Positions 1-8,598 of a DNA stretch of 64,000 bases are shown here, piece after piece. Numbering within the stretch: the stretch's first letter is position 1; each line of letters begins with the position of its first letter. This stretch comes from CAZQRP01 sp964596125 (lineage in GTDB: Bacteria > Chloroflexota > Dehalococcoidia > GIF9 > UBA5629): the NCBI GenBank assembly GCA_964596125.1, contig CAZQRP010000005.1:62001-126000 (forward strand). Direction: 5' to 3'. Both the position numbers and the translations under genes were made by a program. The notes under the pieces are model-generated. The model was not told the origin of the DNA, made no database searches, and saw only the letters and a list, made by a program, of their open reading frames with translations.

Positions 1-1907
1 CTGTAGCTGTTGCCAATAGCCGGGGTGATTTCGGTAAAACTACTGCCGCCGTCAGTGGAATACGCCACTCTACCATCCTTGCTGCCGACAAGAATGTGGC
101 CTTTTTCAGCCACGGTCAGCATATTAATATCAGTAAGCCCCGTGAAAACTGGATCCTGCCAGGTGCAGCCGCCGGTGGTACTCTTACGAACACGGCCATA
201 TGGCAGAGCCACATAGAGAGTATCCTTGTCCTCCACCGCCACATCAATCACCGGCCCGGGGATATAGCGCCACTGCCAGGTATTGCCCCTGTTATTTGAT
301 ACCTCCATCTGATACCCGCGAACCTCGATAGCATAAATCGTATAGTCCTCGTCGTAATCCGGGCTTAACCTCAGGATAAGCTTTTCTCGAGTAGTATTGT
401 CTGAAGAAAAATTCAGTATGCGCCCCCAGAAGAAACCCAGCGGCTCACCAGCGCTTCTCCAGACGCCTTCCGGACCTATGTCACTGTAGGTAGCCAGGAA
501 CAAGCTCTTTGAGTCGGGGGCGGGAGCTATGTCCGAGATATTAATACGGGTATCTATAAGGCTTACCTGTATCCAGGTATCACCACTATCGAAGCTCTGG
601 GAAAAAGAGCTTTCGTCAAGTGCAACTCCCGGTCTCTGGCCGGTTCCACAGTAAGCCACAATGCCCTGGTAGCTCCAGCTTACCCTGGCGTTACCCGGCC
701 CCGAGGGTGGTTGATTGGCAAGCTGCCAGGACGGATCCGTAGTCGTAGACATTGCGTTGATACTCCGCCTCACCTGGACAGTGAATGGAGTATCCGGGTC
801 AGGATTAGGCCCTACATCGCCGGCCAGGAGCTTACCATCTGTTAGTGTTCCGTAATAGGAGATAGTGCTTATGTCAATGGGAGTACCACCACCGGCATTC
901 AACCTCTTCACCCTGTCAGATATCGTATCATCAATCCGATAGACATCGTCACCAGCATTCATGCCAGCAGGCTGACGGTCATAGCTCACAAATGCTTTCC
1001 TCGCTAACATATCTGTGCCGACATAGTCAGAGGGCAAAGCTATGGATGAAACGATTCGGCTGATCCCGGCGGCATCACCGGCTGAAGGAGAAGCGACGGT
1101 GCCAACCTCAACCGGATAATAACTAGCAGGACTGTTCCAGGTTGTGGTCTGCAAAGAAAGGTCCCGTTTACCAATGCACAGCCAGGTTTTATTTTGATAA
1201 GCTGCAGCGACATCGGCAGCCGTCGACGCAGTGACCAGCATTGTTTCATCCGATCCATAGTTTGGAGAGAACGCAATCGACGACACCTCAGCACCCGTAT
1301 GACCGGGATCGACGGTTATATCCTGGTTTCGCCATACCGAGACTGCGCCGCCGAGTTGAAGTACCCACACCTGGCCGGTGGTGGTGGCATCACCCCAGGT
1401 TGCTGTGCCGATGGCAATATCCCATATCAGGTCAGTCCCCACGGTATATGCCGTGGCTATAGTAATGCACTGAATGGTGCCACTGAGGCCGGGGACAGCA
1501 GTACTTTTCCAGTTCACACCACTATCAGTAGATACGTAAACTTTTGTCCCGAAGTCAGTGACTATAGCCACATTACGCGGCCTGTCCGGTGCAACGGCAA
1601 TTTCGCGGGCCGGTAATACCGCGCCAGCGTTTACCAGGTTCCCAGTTAAATCGGTCCAGGTTAGACCACCGTTGTCCGACCTGTAGACCCTATTATTCTC
1701 ACTATCTATAGCATATAAAACATCGCCGCGCCCCACAGCGATTCTGCTCACTTCCGAAGGAGAGACGATAACATTGCCCTCTGCACGCGGTTTATCAACC
1801 TCAGCCCATTTAAGAATCGCCGGTGACTGCGCCTCAGTCAATAGAGGCAAAGATAACAGGAGTTGCGCCGCAATCAACAGTAACGCGAACCAGTATCTCA
1901 GCCCCAT
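1..1907 (-). CDS. Secreted Asp-box (BNR/sortilin-like) beta-propeller protein, C-terminus beyond window
   Basis: An open reading frame runs leftward from ATG at 1907 off the window edge, giving about 635 visible codons with no stop. The first 26 residues form a signal peptide (MGLRYWFALLLIAAQ, then a cleavage region near TEAQS). Asp-box motifs recur through the chain: SDNGGLTW, STDSGVNW, SFDSGDTW, SNNRGNTW, STTGGCTW and STDGGSSF. These are typical of BNR/sortilin/Ycf48-like beta-propellers, so an exported propeller is a safe call. The substrate or partner cannot be told. No sialidase active-site pattern was recognised. It is transcribed divergently from the efflux operon. The shorter plus-strand frames over it are shadows. 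Confidence 0.82.
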   Translation of the reverse strand, partial: MGLRYWFALLLIAAQLLLSLPLLTEAQSPAILKWAEVDKPRAEGNVIVSPSEVSRIAVGRGDVLYAIDSENNRVYRSDNGGLTWTDLTGNLVNAGAVLPAREIAVAPDRPRNVAIVTDFGTKVYVSTDSGVNWKSTAVPGLSGTIQCITIATAYTVGTDLIWDIAIGTATWGDATTTGQVWVLQLGGAVSVWRNQDITVDPGHTGAEVSSIAFSPNYGSDETMLVTASTAADVAAAYQNKTWLCIGKRDLSLQTTTWNSPASYYPVEVGTVASPSAGDAAGISRIVSSIALPSDYVGTDMLARKAFVSYDRQPAGMNAGDDVYRIDDTISDRVKRLNAGGGTPIDISTISYYGTLTDGKLLAGDVGPNPDPDTPFTVQVRRSINAMSTTTDPSWQLANQPPSGPGNARVSWSYQGIVAYCGTGQRPGVALDESSFSQSFDSGDTWIQVSLIDTRINISDIAPAPDSKSLFLATYSDIGPEGVWRSAGEPLGFFWGRILNFSSDNTTREKLILRLSPDYDEDYTIYAIEVRGYQMEVSNNRGNTWQWRYIPGPVIDVAVEDKDTLYVALPYGRVRKSTTGGCTWQDPVFTGLTDINMLTVAEKGHILVGSKDGRVAYSTDGGSSFTEITPAIGNSY

Positions 1908-2110
1908 GGTATTATCTAGCTTTCATCTGGAGAGACCACACGCCGGGTAAAAAATCCCGCACGGCAAAGCTAAATTCAATGATAGAACCAAAATATTAAT
2001 ATTTTATTAATTAGGACTAAAACAAAAAGCATTATATAAACTTCATATTATATAACTTCATAATATTTTAATAATTTAGAATTAGACTGGTACTTAAAAA
2101 TTAATACCTG

Positions 2111-2131
2111 TACTCAATAATTGAGTATAAT
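2111..2131 (+). promoter_or_regulatory. Perfect 8-1-8 palindrome overlapping a TATAAT -10 box (macA-like operon)
   Basis: TACTCAAT-A-ATTGAGTA (2111-2127) is a perfect palindrome. Its right arm runs into TATAAT at 2126-2131, 27 bases before the ATG of the adaptor gene. No good -35 was seen, only a TTAATA at 2101-2106. A repressor or activator site over the -10 box is inferred. No regulator gene adjoins it. The rest of 1908-2158 is very AT-rich with no gene. Confidence 0.5.
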
Positions 2132-2158
2132 AGTTTAATAGATTATAGCGGTGGTGCA

Positions 2159-3451
2159 ATGAGAATATCGAAGATAATCGCAATATTTTTGTTACCTTTT
2201 GTTACCAGTGTTCTGGCACTTAGCCTTGCCTGTAAGGATAACTCATCGTCAAATCCAGGAGACCAGGTTATCAAGGTCGGACGGGGAGATATCAGGGTAG
2301 AGATCACAGCCGGCGGCAATTTGAAGACATCGAATGAGGCAAACCTGACTTTCTACTCATCTGGTACGGTGCAGGAAGTGCTGGTAGGGATTGGGGAGAA
2401 CGTAGAAGAGGGCGAGGTACTGGCTAAACTGGACACCTTAGCCTTAGAGCGAAGCCTGCAGCAGGCCGGAATAGACGTGAAGTCAGCACAACTCAATCTG
2501 GAGAGGGCCAAGACGCCGAAGACCACTTCCAGCGGGGACCAGATCCTGTCAGCGCCCGACCCGCTGGATATCGAGATAAAGGAATTTCAGCTGGAAAATG
2601 CCAAGATGAATTTGAAGGAAGAAGAATTAAAGCTGGAGAATGCTACTATTACGGCCCCCTTCGCCGGGCTGGTCGCCGAAGTGAATGTCGCAGCCGGCGA
2701 CCAGGTGAACGATAGTACCGTAGCTATACGGCTTATCGACCCGAAAAAATTTGCAGTGGATGTATTGGTCAACGAGATGCAAATCTATCAGATTCAGGTT
2801 GGGACAAGAGCCACCGTACAGGTGCAGGCCATGCCGACGATCGAGTTTCCGGCGAAGGTCACTCATATTTCACCGGTTGCCACCGTTCAGTCAAACGTGG
2901 TGAACTTCGAGGTACAGGTGGAAATCGATTCACTGGATACATTACAGCAGGGGCAAGAGAGGCAGGAGCAGGCAAGTCCACGCGTTACTACCGGAGAGTT
3001 ACCCGAACGTCTCAAACAAGCAATCGAAGAAGGTCGGATGACCCAGGAGCAGGTGGATGAAATGATGAAAAACAGACAACAGCGGGGAACCGGGACGCAG
3101 CAAAGGACGCCGTCGGCGGTACCCGAAAACTTTCAACTCAAAGAAGGGCTTACTGCGACGATAAGTATCCTGCTGGATGAGAAGACCGATGTGCTGCGTT
3201 TGCCCAATAGTGCGATTGCGAGTCGAGGAAGACAGGCCACTGTTCGGGTGGTATTACCGGATGGGTCTATCGAAGAACGCCCGGTCGAGACCGGTATCAG
3301 TGACTGGCAATATACCGAGGTTATCAGCGGTCTTAGTGAAGGCGATCAGGTGGCTGTGTCACAAGCTGCCACCACCACGACAACTCCAACGACGCAGCAA
3401 CAGAGAGTACAACCAAATCCGACACGGCAAATGCAGAGAATGCTCCGATGA
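2159..3451 (+). CDS. MacA/HlyD-type periplasmic adaptor lipoprotein of an efflux system
   Basis: This 430-residue protein has a lipoprotein signal with lipobox LSLAC, Cys25 being the predicted lipidated residue. It is followed by a biotinyl-lipoyl-like half motif (GTVQEVLVGIGENVEEGEVL, about 74-93), a coiled-coil hairpin (about 100-160) and the second lipoyl half (ITAPFAGLVAEVNVAAGDQV). A beta-barrel and a membrane-proximal region follow. An unusual Gln/Glu-rich insert lies at about 260-320, and the C-terminus is Thr/Gln-rich. Family role: the adaptor couples a MacB ABC transporter to extracellular export. The stop overlaps the next start by four bases, so the three genes form one operon. The substrate is unknown. 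Confidence 0.85.
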   Translation: MRISKIIAIFLLPFVTSVLALSLACKDNSSSNPGDQVIKVGRGDIRVEITAGGNLKTSNEANLTFYSSGTVQEVLVGIGENVEEGEVLAKLDTLALERSLQQAGIDVKSAQLNLERAKTPKTTSSGDQILSAPDPLDIEIKEFQLENAKMNLKEEELKLENATITAPFAGLVAEVNVAAGDQVNDSTVAIRLIDPKKFAVDVLVNEMQIYQIQVGTRATVQVQAMPTIEFPAKVTHISPVATVQSNVVNFEVQVEIDSLDTLQQGQERQEQASPRVTTGELPERLKQAIEEGRMTQEQVDEMMKNRQQRGTGTQQRTPSAVPENFQLKEGLTATISILLDEKTDVLRLPNSAIASRGRQATVRVVLPDGSIEERPVETGISDWQYTEVISGLSEGDQVAVSQAATTTTTPTTQQQRVQPNPTRQMQRMLR

Positions 3452-4116
3452 TTCGGTTGCAGGATATAACCAAGGTCTATCCCATCGGTAAAAGAGAGCT
3501 GACCGTACTCCGTGGGGTAAACCTTCATATTGAAAGAGGCGAACTGGTGGCAATTATGGGTGCCTCCGGCTCGGGCAAGTCAACCATGCTCAATGTCATG
3601 GGTTGCCTGGACATACCTACGTCAGGTAGTTACTACCTGGAGGATAGTGAAGTGAGCCGTCTCAGTAGCGGTGAACTGGCACGGGTCAGAGGTCAGAAGA
3701 TTGGCTTTATCTTCCAGACTTTCAATCTGCTGCCCCGGCTTTCAGCACTGGCTAACGTTGAGCTCGGTATGCGATACTGCGGTGGAAGTGACCGTCAGCG
3801 TGCCATGGAAGCGCTGGCTAAAGTCGGACTTTCCGACCGGGCGAACCACCGGCCCAACGAGCTCTCAGGTGGAGAACAACAGAGGGTGGCCATCGCCCGT
3901 GCTCTGGTGAAAAAACCTCCTCTGATTCTGGCAGATGAGCCTACGGGCAACCTGGACAGCCGCTCCGGTGAGGAGATAATCTCCATGCTCACCTCGCTTC
4001 ATGCCGAGCAGGGGATTACCCTGGTGATGATTACTCATGACGCCAGTATCGCTTACCACTGTCAGCGCATTGTTCATATTAAAGATGGACAGATAGAAAA
4101 AGAGGAGAGACTATGA
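3448..4116 (+). CDS. MacB/LolD-type ABC transporter ATP-binding protein
   Basis: This 222-residue ATPase has all the expected motifs: Walker A GASGSGKST (38-46), Q-loop in IFQTFNLLPRL, signature LSGGEQQRVAIARAL, Walker B LILADEPTG and the switch His in MITHD. Its length and the N-terminal pattern (IRLQDITKVYPIG) fit the MacB/LolD subfamily, which drives mechanotransmission-type efflux instead of classical transport. It starts inside the adaptor stop codon (ATGA overlap) and overlaps the permease start by four bases. Translational coupling of the three genes is likely. Confidence 0.92.
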   Translation: MIRLQDITKVYPIGKRELTVLRGVNLHIERGELVAIMGASGSGKSTMLNVMGCLDIPTSGSYYLEDSEVSRLSSGELARVRGQKIGFIFQTFNLLPRLSALANVELGMRYCGGSDRQRAMEALAKVGLSDRANHRPNELSGGEQQRVAIARALVKKPPLILADEPTGNLDSRSGEEIISMLTSLHAEQGITLVMITHDASIAYHCQRIVHIKDGQIEKEERL

Positions 4117-5348
4117 AGAAGTGGTTTGAGCCTTTTTCCAGTGCCTGGGTCGGGATTATTTCACACAGGCTGCGCACCTTCTTAACTATATTGGGTATCG
4201 TTATTGGTGTAGCGGCTGTAATTGCGCTGATGTCCATCGGTAAAGGTGCTCAGGCTGATATACTTGCCAGAATCGAGACTCTGGGATCGGACCTCATTTT
4301 TGTTAGACCCGGAGCGAGTTTTGGTTTCGGGGGAGTGAGAGGTGCTTCCGGCAGTGCCAACACTCTTACTATTGAGGACGCCGATGCAATAGCCGGACAG
4401 GTACCCTACATCTCCTCGGTTGCTCCCATCTACTCGCAGAACCTTCAGCTAATTGCCGGTGCTCAAAATATGAACGCCCAGGTCAATGGGACAACTCCCG
4501 AATATATGGAAGCCTACAACTTGATTATCGCACGTGGTTCCTTCTTCTCCGATTACGATTATGAACGCGGTGCTAAGGTGGCTGTGCTCGGCTCCGATGT
4601 CACACAAACCCTGTTTGAAGGCGCCGATCCCATCGGACAAAATCTACGAATGGGCAACGTTATCGTACGTGTCACTGGCGTGTTGGGTAGCAAAGGAGCC
4701 ATGTGGGGCTCGCCTGATGATGCTGTCTTTATCCCATTGACTGCCATGCAGCAGATGGTTGCTCAACCACGGACCGCCCAGGGCAGGCGTGTGGTATCAT
4801 CCATATCGTTGGCAGTGAGTGACACAAAGCAAGCAGACAACGTCGTTGAGGAAATTACCAGTCTTCTCCGTACCCGGCACCAACTCGGTCCCAATGTGGA
4901 CAACGACTTTAACATTACCTCCATGGAGGAGGTAGCCGGGACGATTTCGGAAACTTCGGCCACAATGACAATTTTTCTGGGTGCCATCGCTGCGATTTCA
5001 TTGTTCGTGGGTGGTATTGGCGTGATGAATATAATGCTGGTATCAGTGCTGGAGAGGACCAGGGAAATAGGCATCCGTAAGGCGCTGGGAGCCCAGGAGA
5101 GAGATATATGGGGGCAGTTCCTTATTGAAGCCGTCTTCCTGACCTTTGCCGGTGGTATCATCGGAGTCATTGCAGGCTGGATAACTTCGTATATTGTTTC
5201 CAGAATGGGTCTGATGACAACATTGGTCACCGCAGACATAGTCATTCTCGCTGTTTCGGTATCAGTTGCTATAGGTCTATTTTTCGGATTCTATCCGGCG
5301 TGGAATGCCTCTCGCCTTAATCCTATCGAAGCCCTGAGATATGAATAA
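4113..5348 (+). CDS. MacB/FtsX-type ABC transporter permease
   Basis: This 411-residue permease has one N-terminal membrane helix (about 18-40, with the typical LRTFLTILGIVIGVAAVIAL run), a large extracytoplasmic MacB_PCD domain (about 45-270) and three C-terminal helices. The family hallmark LERTREIGIRKALGA is present before the second helix. With the two preceding genes it forms a MacA-MacB-like tripartite exporter, probably moving peptides, lipids or macrolide-like compounds. No outer-membrane TolC gene is nearby, which would fit a monoderm cell. Confidence 0.9.
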   Translation: MKKWFEPFSSAWVGIISHRLRTFLTILGIVIGVAAVIALMSIGKGAQADILARIETLGSDLIFVRPGASFGFGGVRGASGSANTLTIEDADAIAGQVPYISSVAPIYSQNLQLIAGAQNMNAQVNGTTPEYMEAYNLIIARGSFFSDYDYERGAKVAVLGSDVTQTLFEGADPIGQNLRMGNVIVRVTGVLGSKGAMWGSPDDAVFIPLTAMQQMVAQPRTAQGRRVVSSISLAVSDTKQADNVVEEITSLLRTRHQLGPNVDNDFNITSMEEVAGTISETSATMTIFLGAIAAISLFVGGIGVMNIMLVSVLERTREIGIRKALGAQERDIWGQFLIEAVFLTFAGGIIGVIAGWITSYIVSRMGLMTTLVTADIVILAVSVSVAIGLFFGFYPAWNASRLNPIEALRYE

Positions 5349-5421
5349 TCAATAAAGACACCGGCCTGAATCAGCAATTCCAATACCCCATTTCGTACAT
5401 ATTTCCCCTTACCTCAATCCG

Positions 5422-5438
5422 AGGCATCATAGATGCCT
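5422..5438 (+). terminator. Weak hairpin downstream of the efflux operon
   Basis: AGGCAT-CATAG-ATGCCT forms a six-base-pair stem, followed by a T-rich but interrupted stretch (ggttcatatttt). It sits 74 bases after the permease stop and could be a weak intrinsic terminator. The short stem and lack of a clean T run keep confidence low. Confidence 0.3.
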
Positions 5439-5497
5439 GGTTCATATTTTCTGGAAACAATATAGCCTGCTAAGGTGCTCATACTTTGTAATAGGAC

Positions 5498-5525
5498 TTG
5501 ACAAGTAAAATTTACAGTGTATAAT
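5498..5525 (+). promoter_or_regulatory. Consensus-like promoter TTGACA-N16-TATAAT
   Basis: TTGACA at 5498-5503 and TATAAT at 5520-5525 are separated by 16 bases. Both boxes match the housekeeping sigma consensus exactly. The predicted start point near 5532 leaves a leader of about 118 bases before the micro-ORF at 5650 and about 290 bases before the DUF5752-like gene. A second TATAAT at 5562-5567 has no visible -35. Apart from this promoter and the micro-ORF, the 5349-5819 gap shows nothing coding. Confidence 0.65.
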
Positions 5526-5649
5526 AATACATGATTAAAAATACATGCTTTTATCAACATGTATAATAAATTTTTTAATGTGCTTTTAACGTAATTGCTA
5601 ATCAAAGCTGGACCCACTGATGAGTAATCAGAACGGAGGTGATCGTTAA

Positions 5650-5688
5650 ATGGGCAAAATGCCATCCAAACCCAAGCCGAAAAAGTAA
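5650..5688 (+). CDS. Possible 12-residue lysine-rich micro-ORF with a strong ribosome binding site
   Basis: ATG at 5650 opens a 12-codon frame, MGKMPSKPKPKK, ending at TAA (5686-5688). It is preceded by GGAGGT at 5635-5640 (continuing GAT), a near-perfect Shine-Dalgarno nine bases upstream of the ATG. It lies in the leader of a strong-looking promoter. The good ribosome site argues for real translation. It could be a leader peptide controlling the downstream genes, a tiny basic protein, or a remnant of a longer gene. It matches no family I can name. Confidence 0.4.
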   Translation: MGKMPSKPKPKK

Positions 5689-5819
5689 GGCAAACGGCAC
5701 GTGCAGGATTGGGAGAAATATACCTCATAATCCTGCTGTATTGGTCGAGAGTCTACTTGCTCCTGGATAAAAATACCAGGTAAAGCAGACCAAAAACGAT
5801 TAACTTTAAGGAATTAAAC

Positions 5820-6122
5820 ATGCAGGTTTTGACGACAAAGAGAATGGCAAGATCGTGGTTAAAGGATGTTCCCAACGATAAGGTACTCAGGTGCCGCGAT
5901 GGTTTGTCAGTTAAGAATTTAGCAGAACTCTATTCTGTCCTTAGAGGAATGTCAGAAGAAACATTCTGTTACCATGTCACCATGGAGAAGAACGACTTCA
6001 GTAACTGGGTCAGGGATACCATTGGAGATATTACCCTGGCAGAGCAACTTCAGAATGCAAGCAGCAAAGCATCTGCCGAACGTAAAGTAGAATTAAGGCT
6101 TCACTGGCTTAAAACGAAATAA
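5820..6122 (+). CDS. DUF5752-like small protein
   Basis: This 100-residue soluble protein contains the stretch LKDVPNDKVLRCRDGLSVKN and then MSEETFCYHVTMEKNDFSNW. That pattern (a short beta segment, a 'KNL.EL...L..MS.ETF..HV..EKNDFSNWVRDTIGD' core, then helices) recalls the DUF5752 family, found beside carbohydrate genes and as an accessory domain. Its biochemical role is unknown. It lies 49 bases before the MscS-like gene on the same strand, probably under the 5498-5525 promoter. The family call is from memory of the motif. Confidence 0.6.
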   Translation: MQVLTTKRMARSWLKDVPNDKVLRCRDGLSVKNLAELYSVLRGMSEETFCYHVTMEKNDFSNWVRDTIGDITLAEQLQNASSKASAERKVELRLHWLKTK

Positions 6123-6171
6123 CAGGAGTCCTGTACTGAATCATACTCACATTATAGGTCATGACCAGTTA

Positions 6172-6942
6172 GTGGTAAAGAGCATAAAGGATAAGGCCCA
6201 AGGATGGATGCCCAGTACCAGATTGCTTACAGCGGCTGCGGTATTTTTAATGGTGCTAGCACTGGCAGCGGCTACCGGAGTTGCAGCCATATATGTGCCA
6301 CAAATAGCTATATATCTCCCTATTTTCACTATAGGTCTTGCGCTGGCCCTGCAGAAATACACGGCAAGTTTTTTTGCCTACTTCGTTATCTCTTTTTCCA
6401 GAATCTATGAGCCAGAGGATAGAATCCGTATTGGTACCATAAAAGGTGATGTGCAGCGCATAGGACTGCTCCATACTACCCTGGAAGAAGTAGGTGAGGA
6501 TGAGAAGCTGGGAGGTGAAGTGACAGGTCGGCTACTGCACGTACCCAACTTGATAATACTGGACCAGCCGGTGCTGAACTATTCTAAGGATTACTCTGTA
6601 CACTGTGAAACTATTCCCTCTAATTACATGTTCGATGAGGTACGTATTCCCATCACCACTGATAGTAATGTGGACCAGGCTGTTAAACTCGTAGAGAAAA
6701 TTTTAAAAAACCAGGACGAAGTCTACGTGAAGGAAGTCGGCCAGATGTTTAAAGATGGCCACCCGGAATTTTTAGACCAGGCGATGAATGGCCCTCGAGT
6801 GCTGGTTTACATTGAGCCGCAGCACATTTGGATTAAAGGAAAGTTCGTGGCTCCGCTTCGAGAACGTAACGACCTGAGGACCAGGATCCTCTTGCAATTT
6901 TTTAAAGAGGTAAACGACAGCCCTGATATTAAGCTAGCATAA
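6172..6942 (+). CDS. MscS-family small-conductance mechanosensitive channel
   Basis: This 256-residue membrane protein starts at GTG 6172; an in-frame stop lies just upstream. It has a first helix at about 18-42, then the pore-like MscS helix and hinge (IFTIGLALALQKYTASFFAY, followed by VISFSRIYEPEDRIRIG). The beta-domain follows with GDVQRIGLLHTTLEE, and the soluble C-terminal cage makes up the rest. It is shorter than E. coli MscS (286 aa) and appears to have only the last two helices. Role by family: release of solutes on hypo-osmotic shock. The start has no strong ribosome site. Confidence 0.8.
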   Translation: MVKSIKDKAQGWMPSTRLLTAAAVFLMVLALAAATGVAAIYVPQIAIYLPIFTIGLALALQKYTASFFAYFVISFSRIYEPEDRIRIGTIKGDVQRIGLLHTTLEEVGEDEKLGGEVTGRLLHVPNLIILDQPVLNYSKDYSVHCETIPSNYMFDEVRIPITTDSNVDQAVKLVEKILKNQDEVYVKEVGQMFKDGHPEFLDQAMNGPRVLVYIEPQHIWIKGKFVAPLRERNDLRTRILLQFFKEVNDSPDIKLA

Positions 6943-7045
6943 ATGATCGTGGATTGCATAACAAAGTCGGGAAATTGCATTTATATTAGTTTGTCTCCAT
7001 GAACCAATAAACACTATGGGCATTACAGAAGTTTAACGAATAGAA

Positions 7046-8476
7046 TCATTTAATCAACCCGTCAACTCTAATCATCCAGTTAGCCTTTTCGCTGTTATAA
7101 TCGTCACCTTTCACCACACCTGTCTGTCCGGGTTTCACCCTGGTTTCAACTAATATATCGGAATGCCTGTTTGGAACACTGGAATCCACGCCTATCATAA
7201 TGCAGGAATTTTCATCATCGTTATTAGGGATTAACCTAACATAAAAATCACCGGTACATATGATACCGGGAGTCTTCAGAAGCACCCATTTAGCTTTTTC
7301 CAGATCAAATAGTCTCCAGGGGAAATCTTGCACCCACAGTATTTCACCGGTCGCTTGCTCCCTGATCCTGACTGTAAATGTTTTATTTCCAATACTGCCA
7401 GGACCTGTATGGTTAATATAACCATATATCATTATCTTTTGCACCTCAAATGACTCTGATGGCGGGGAAAAATGTAAAGAATATGTACCGGTTGTCCAAT
7501 GCCACGATTCATCCTCTCCATCGTCATAACCTAGCATTAGCGGCGCACCTTCCCCTTCTGCCCTGATAAACCAGTTGAGCCCCTGGTAACTCAAATTAGG
7601 CGCCTTGACAAGCGAACCCATTTTAGACAATCCCGAACGTGTTACGGGTACAGATGCGGGTTGGTCGGTATGAAACACAGGTCTATCCCAACATATAGTA
7701 ATAAAATTAGCTAATTTCTCGTTTCCTTCCTGCACAAACTGTCCGCTATGGGTAACTAATTCTACATGAAAATCACCATCGACCCTTATATCTGGCACCT
7801 CTATTTCTCTCCACTCAATCGGTCCATTAAATAATCGCCACGGAAAGTCCTGAACCCATAACTGCTGGCTCTTATCAACGTCCCAGATCCTTATCGTAAA
7901 TTGCCTAGCATCCATTTCTCTGGGGTTTTCGATCTGCATTGTGCCATATATTTTTATTTTCTTAATTATAAAAGGCTTTGTCTGTGGACTAAAATGAACT
8001 ATGTGTCCGAGCTCTCCAGCTATGTAGTAAGAACCCATACTTACTCCACTATCATATACAATTGCATAAGGGCTCCAATCATAAACAGTGATTATCGTAC
8101 TTAATTTCCCAATAGAAATCTTATAGCTACCAGCAATTGCTTCATCTACCTGAAAACTGACATGTCTACTGGTCTCAGGTTCAACCAGAATATCTTTACT
8201 GTAAACCTCTTCCCCCTCAATGGACAGGACTGCCGTATAAATACCAATTTCATCTCCGACATTTGTGACAGTCGCGATTACAGCAGCAGACTCACCAACC
8301 ATTACTGCACTAGGTGTCACACTGAGGGAGACAACTTTAAATTCGGGAGACTTCTCATTAGGTAGATTTTCAAGAACCTCTTCAAAATCGGACAGAAAAT
8401 TACAAGCCACAACTAAACCAGCTACTAGTGAGACCAGTCCCGGTAATAGTAATATATACAATTTATGCTTATTCAT
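7046..8476 (-). CDS. Lipoprotein with a CARDB-like domain and two repeated jelly-roll domains
   Basis: The 476-residue product has a lipoprotein signal with lipobox LVVAC (Cys25). A CARDB-like Ig domain follows (about 45-130, with VVSLSVTPSAVMVGESAAVI). After it come two copies of a beta-rich domain of about 160 residues, each carrying LWVQDFPWRLF and a GDFHVELV/GDFYVRLI strand. The repeat is internal and diverged. This looks like a surface-anchored binding or structural protein. No catalytic motif was recognised. It is a single gene, convergent with the MscS-like gene and upstream of glgC on the same strand but 120 bases from it. Confidence 0.72.
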   Translation of the reverse strand: MNKHKLYILLLPGLVSLVAGLVVACNFLSDFEEVLENLPNEKSPEFKVVSLSVTPSAVMVGESAAVIATVTNVGDEIGIYTAVLSIEGEEVYSKDILVEPETSRHVSFQVDEAIAGSYKISIGKLSTIITVYDWSPYAIVYDSGVSMGSYYIAGELGHIVHFSPQTKPFIIKKIKIYGTMQIENPREMDARQFTIRIWDVDKSQQLWVQDFPWRLFNGPIEWREIEVPDIRVDGDFHVELVTHSGQFVQEGNEKLANFITICWDRPVFHTDQPASVPVTRSGLSKMGSLVKAPNLSYQGLNWFIRAEGEGAPLMLGYDDGEDESWHWTTGTYSLHFSPPSESFEVQKIMIYGYINHTGPGSIGNKTFTVRIREQATGEILWVQDFPWRLFDLEKAKWVLLKTPGIICTGDFYVRLIPNNDDENSCIMIGVDSSVPNRHSDILVETRVKPGQTGVVKGDDYNSEKANWMIRVDGLIK

Positions 8477-8598
8477 TTTATACCTGAGTTCCCATTATAG
8501 GCATCAGTCAATTAACTCTAAGAAACTCAGCATGAATGACAATAAAACAAATTCAGTTTCCTGTTGATTCACAGGAATAATCACATCTATTTATAGGA

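Noticed and set aside
4763..5245. A 160-codon minus-strand frame over the MacB-like permease
   Set aside because: It is the antisense shadow of a well-supported permease gene, with no ribosome site or recognisable motif.
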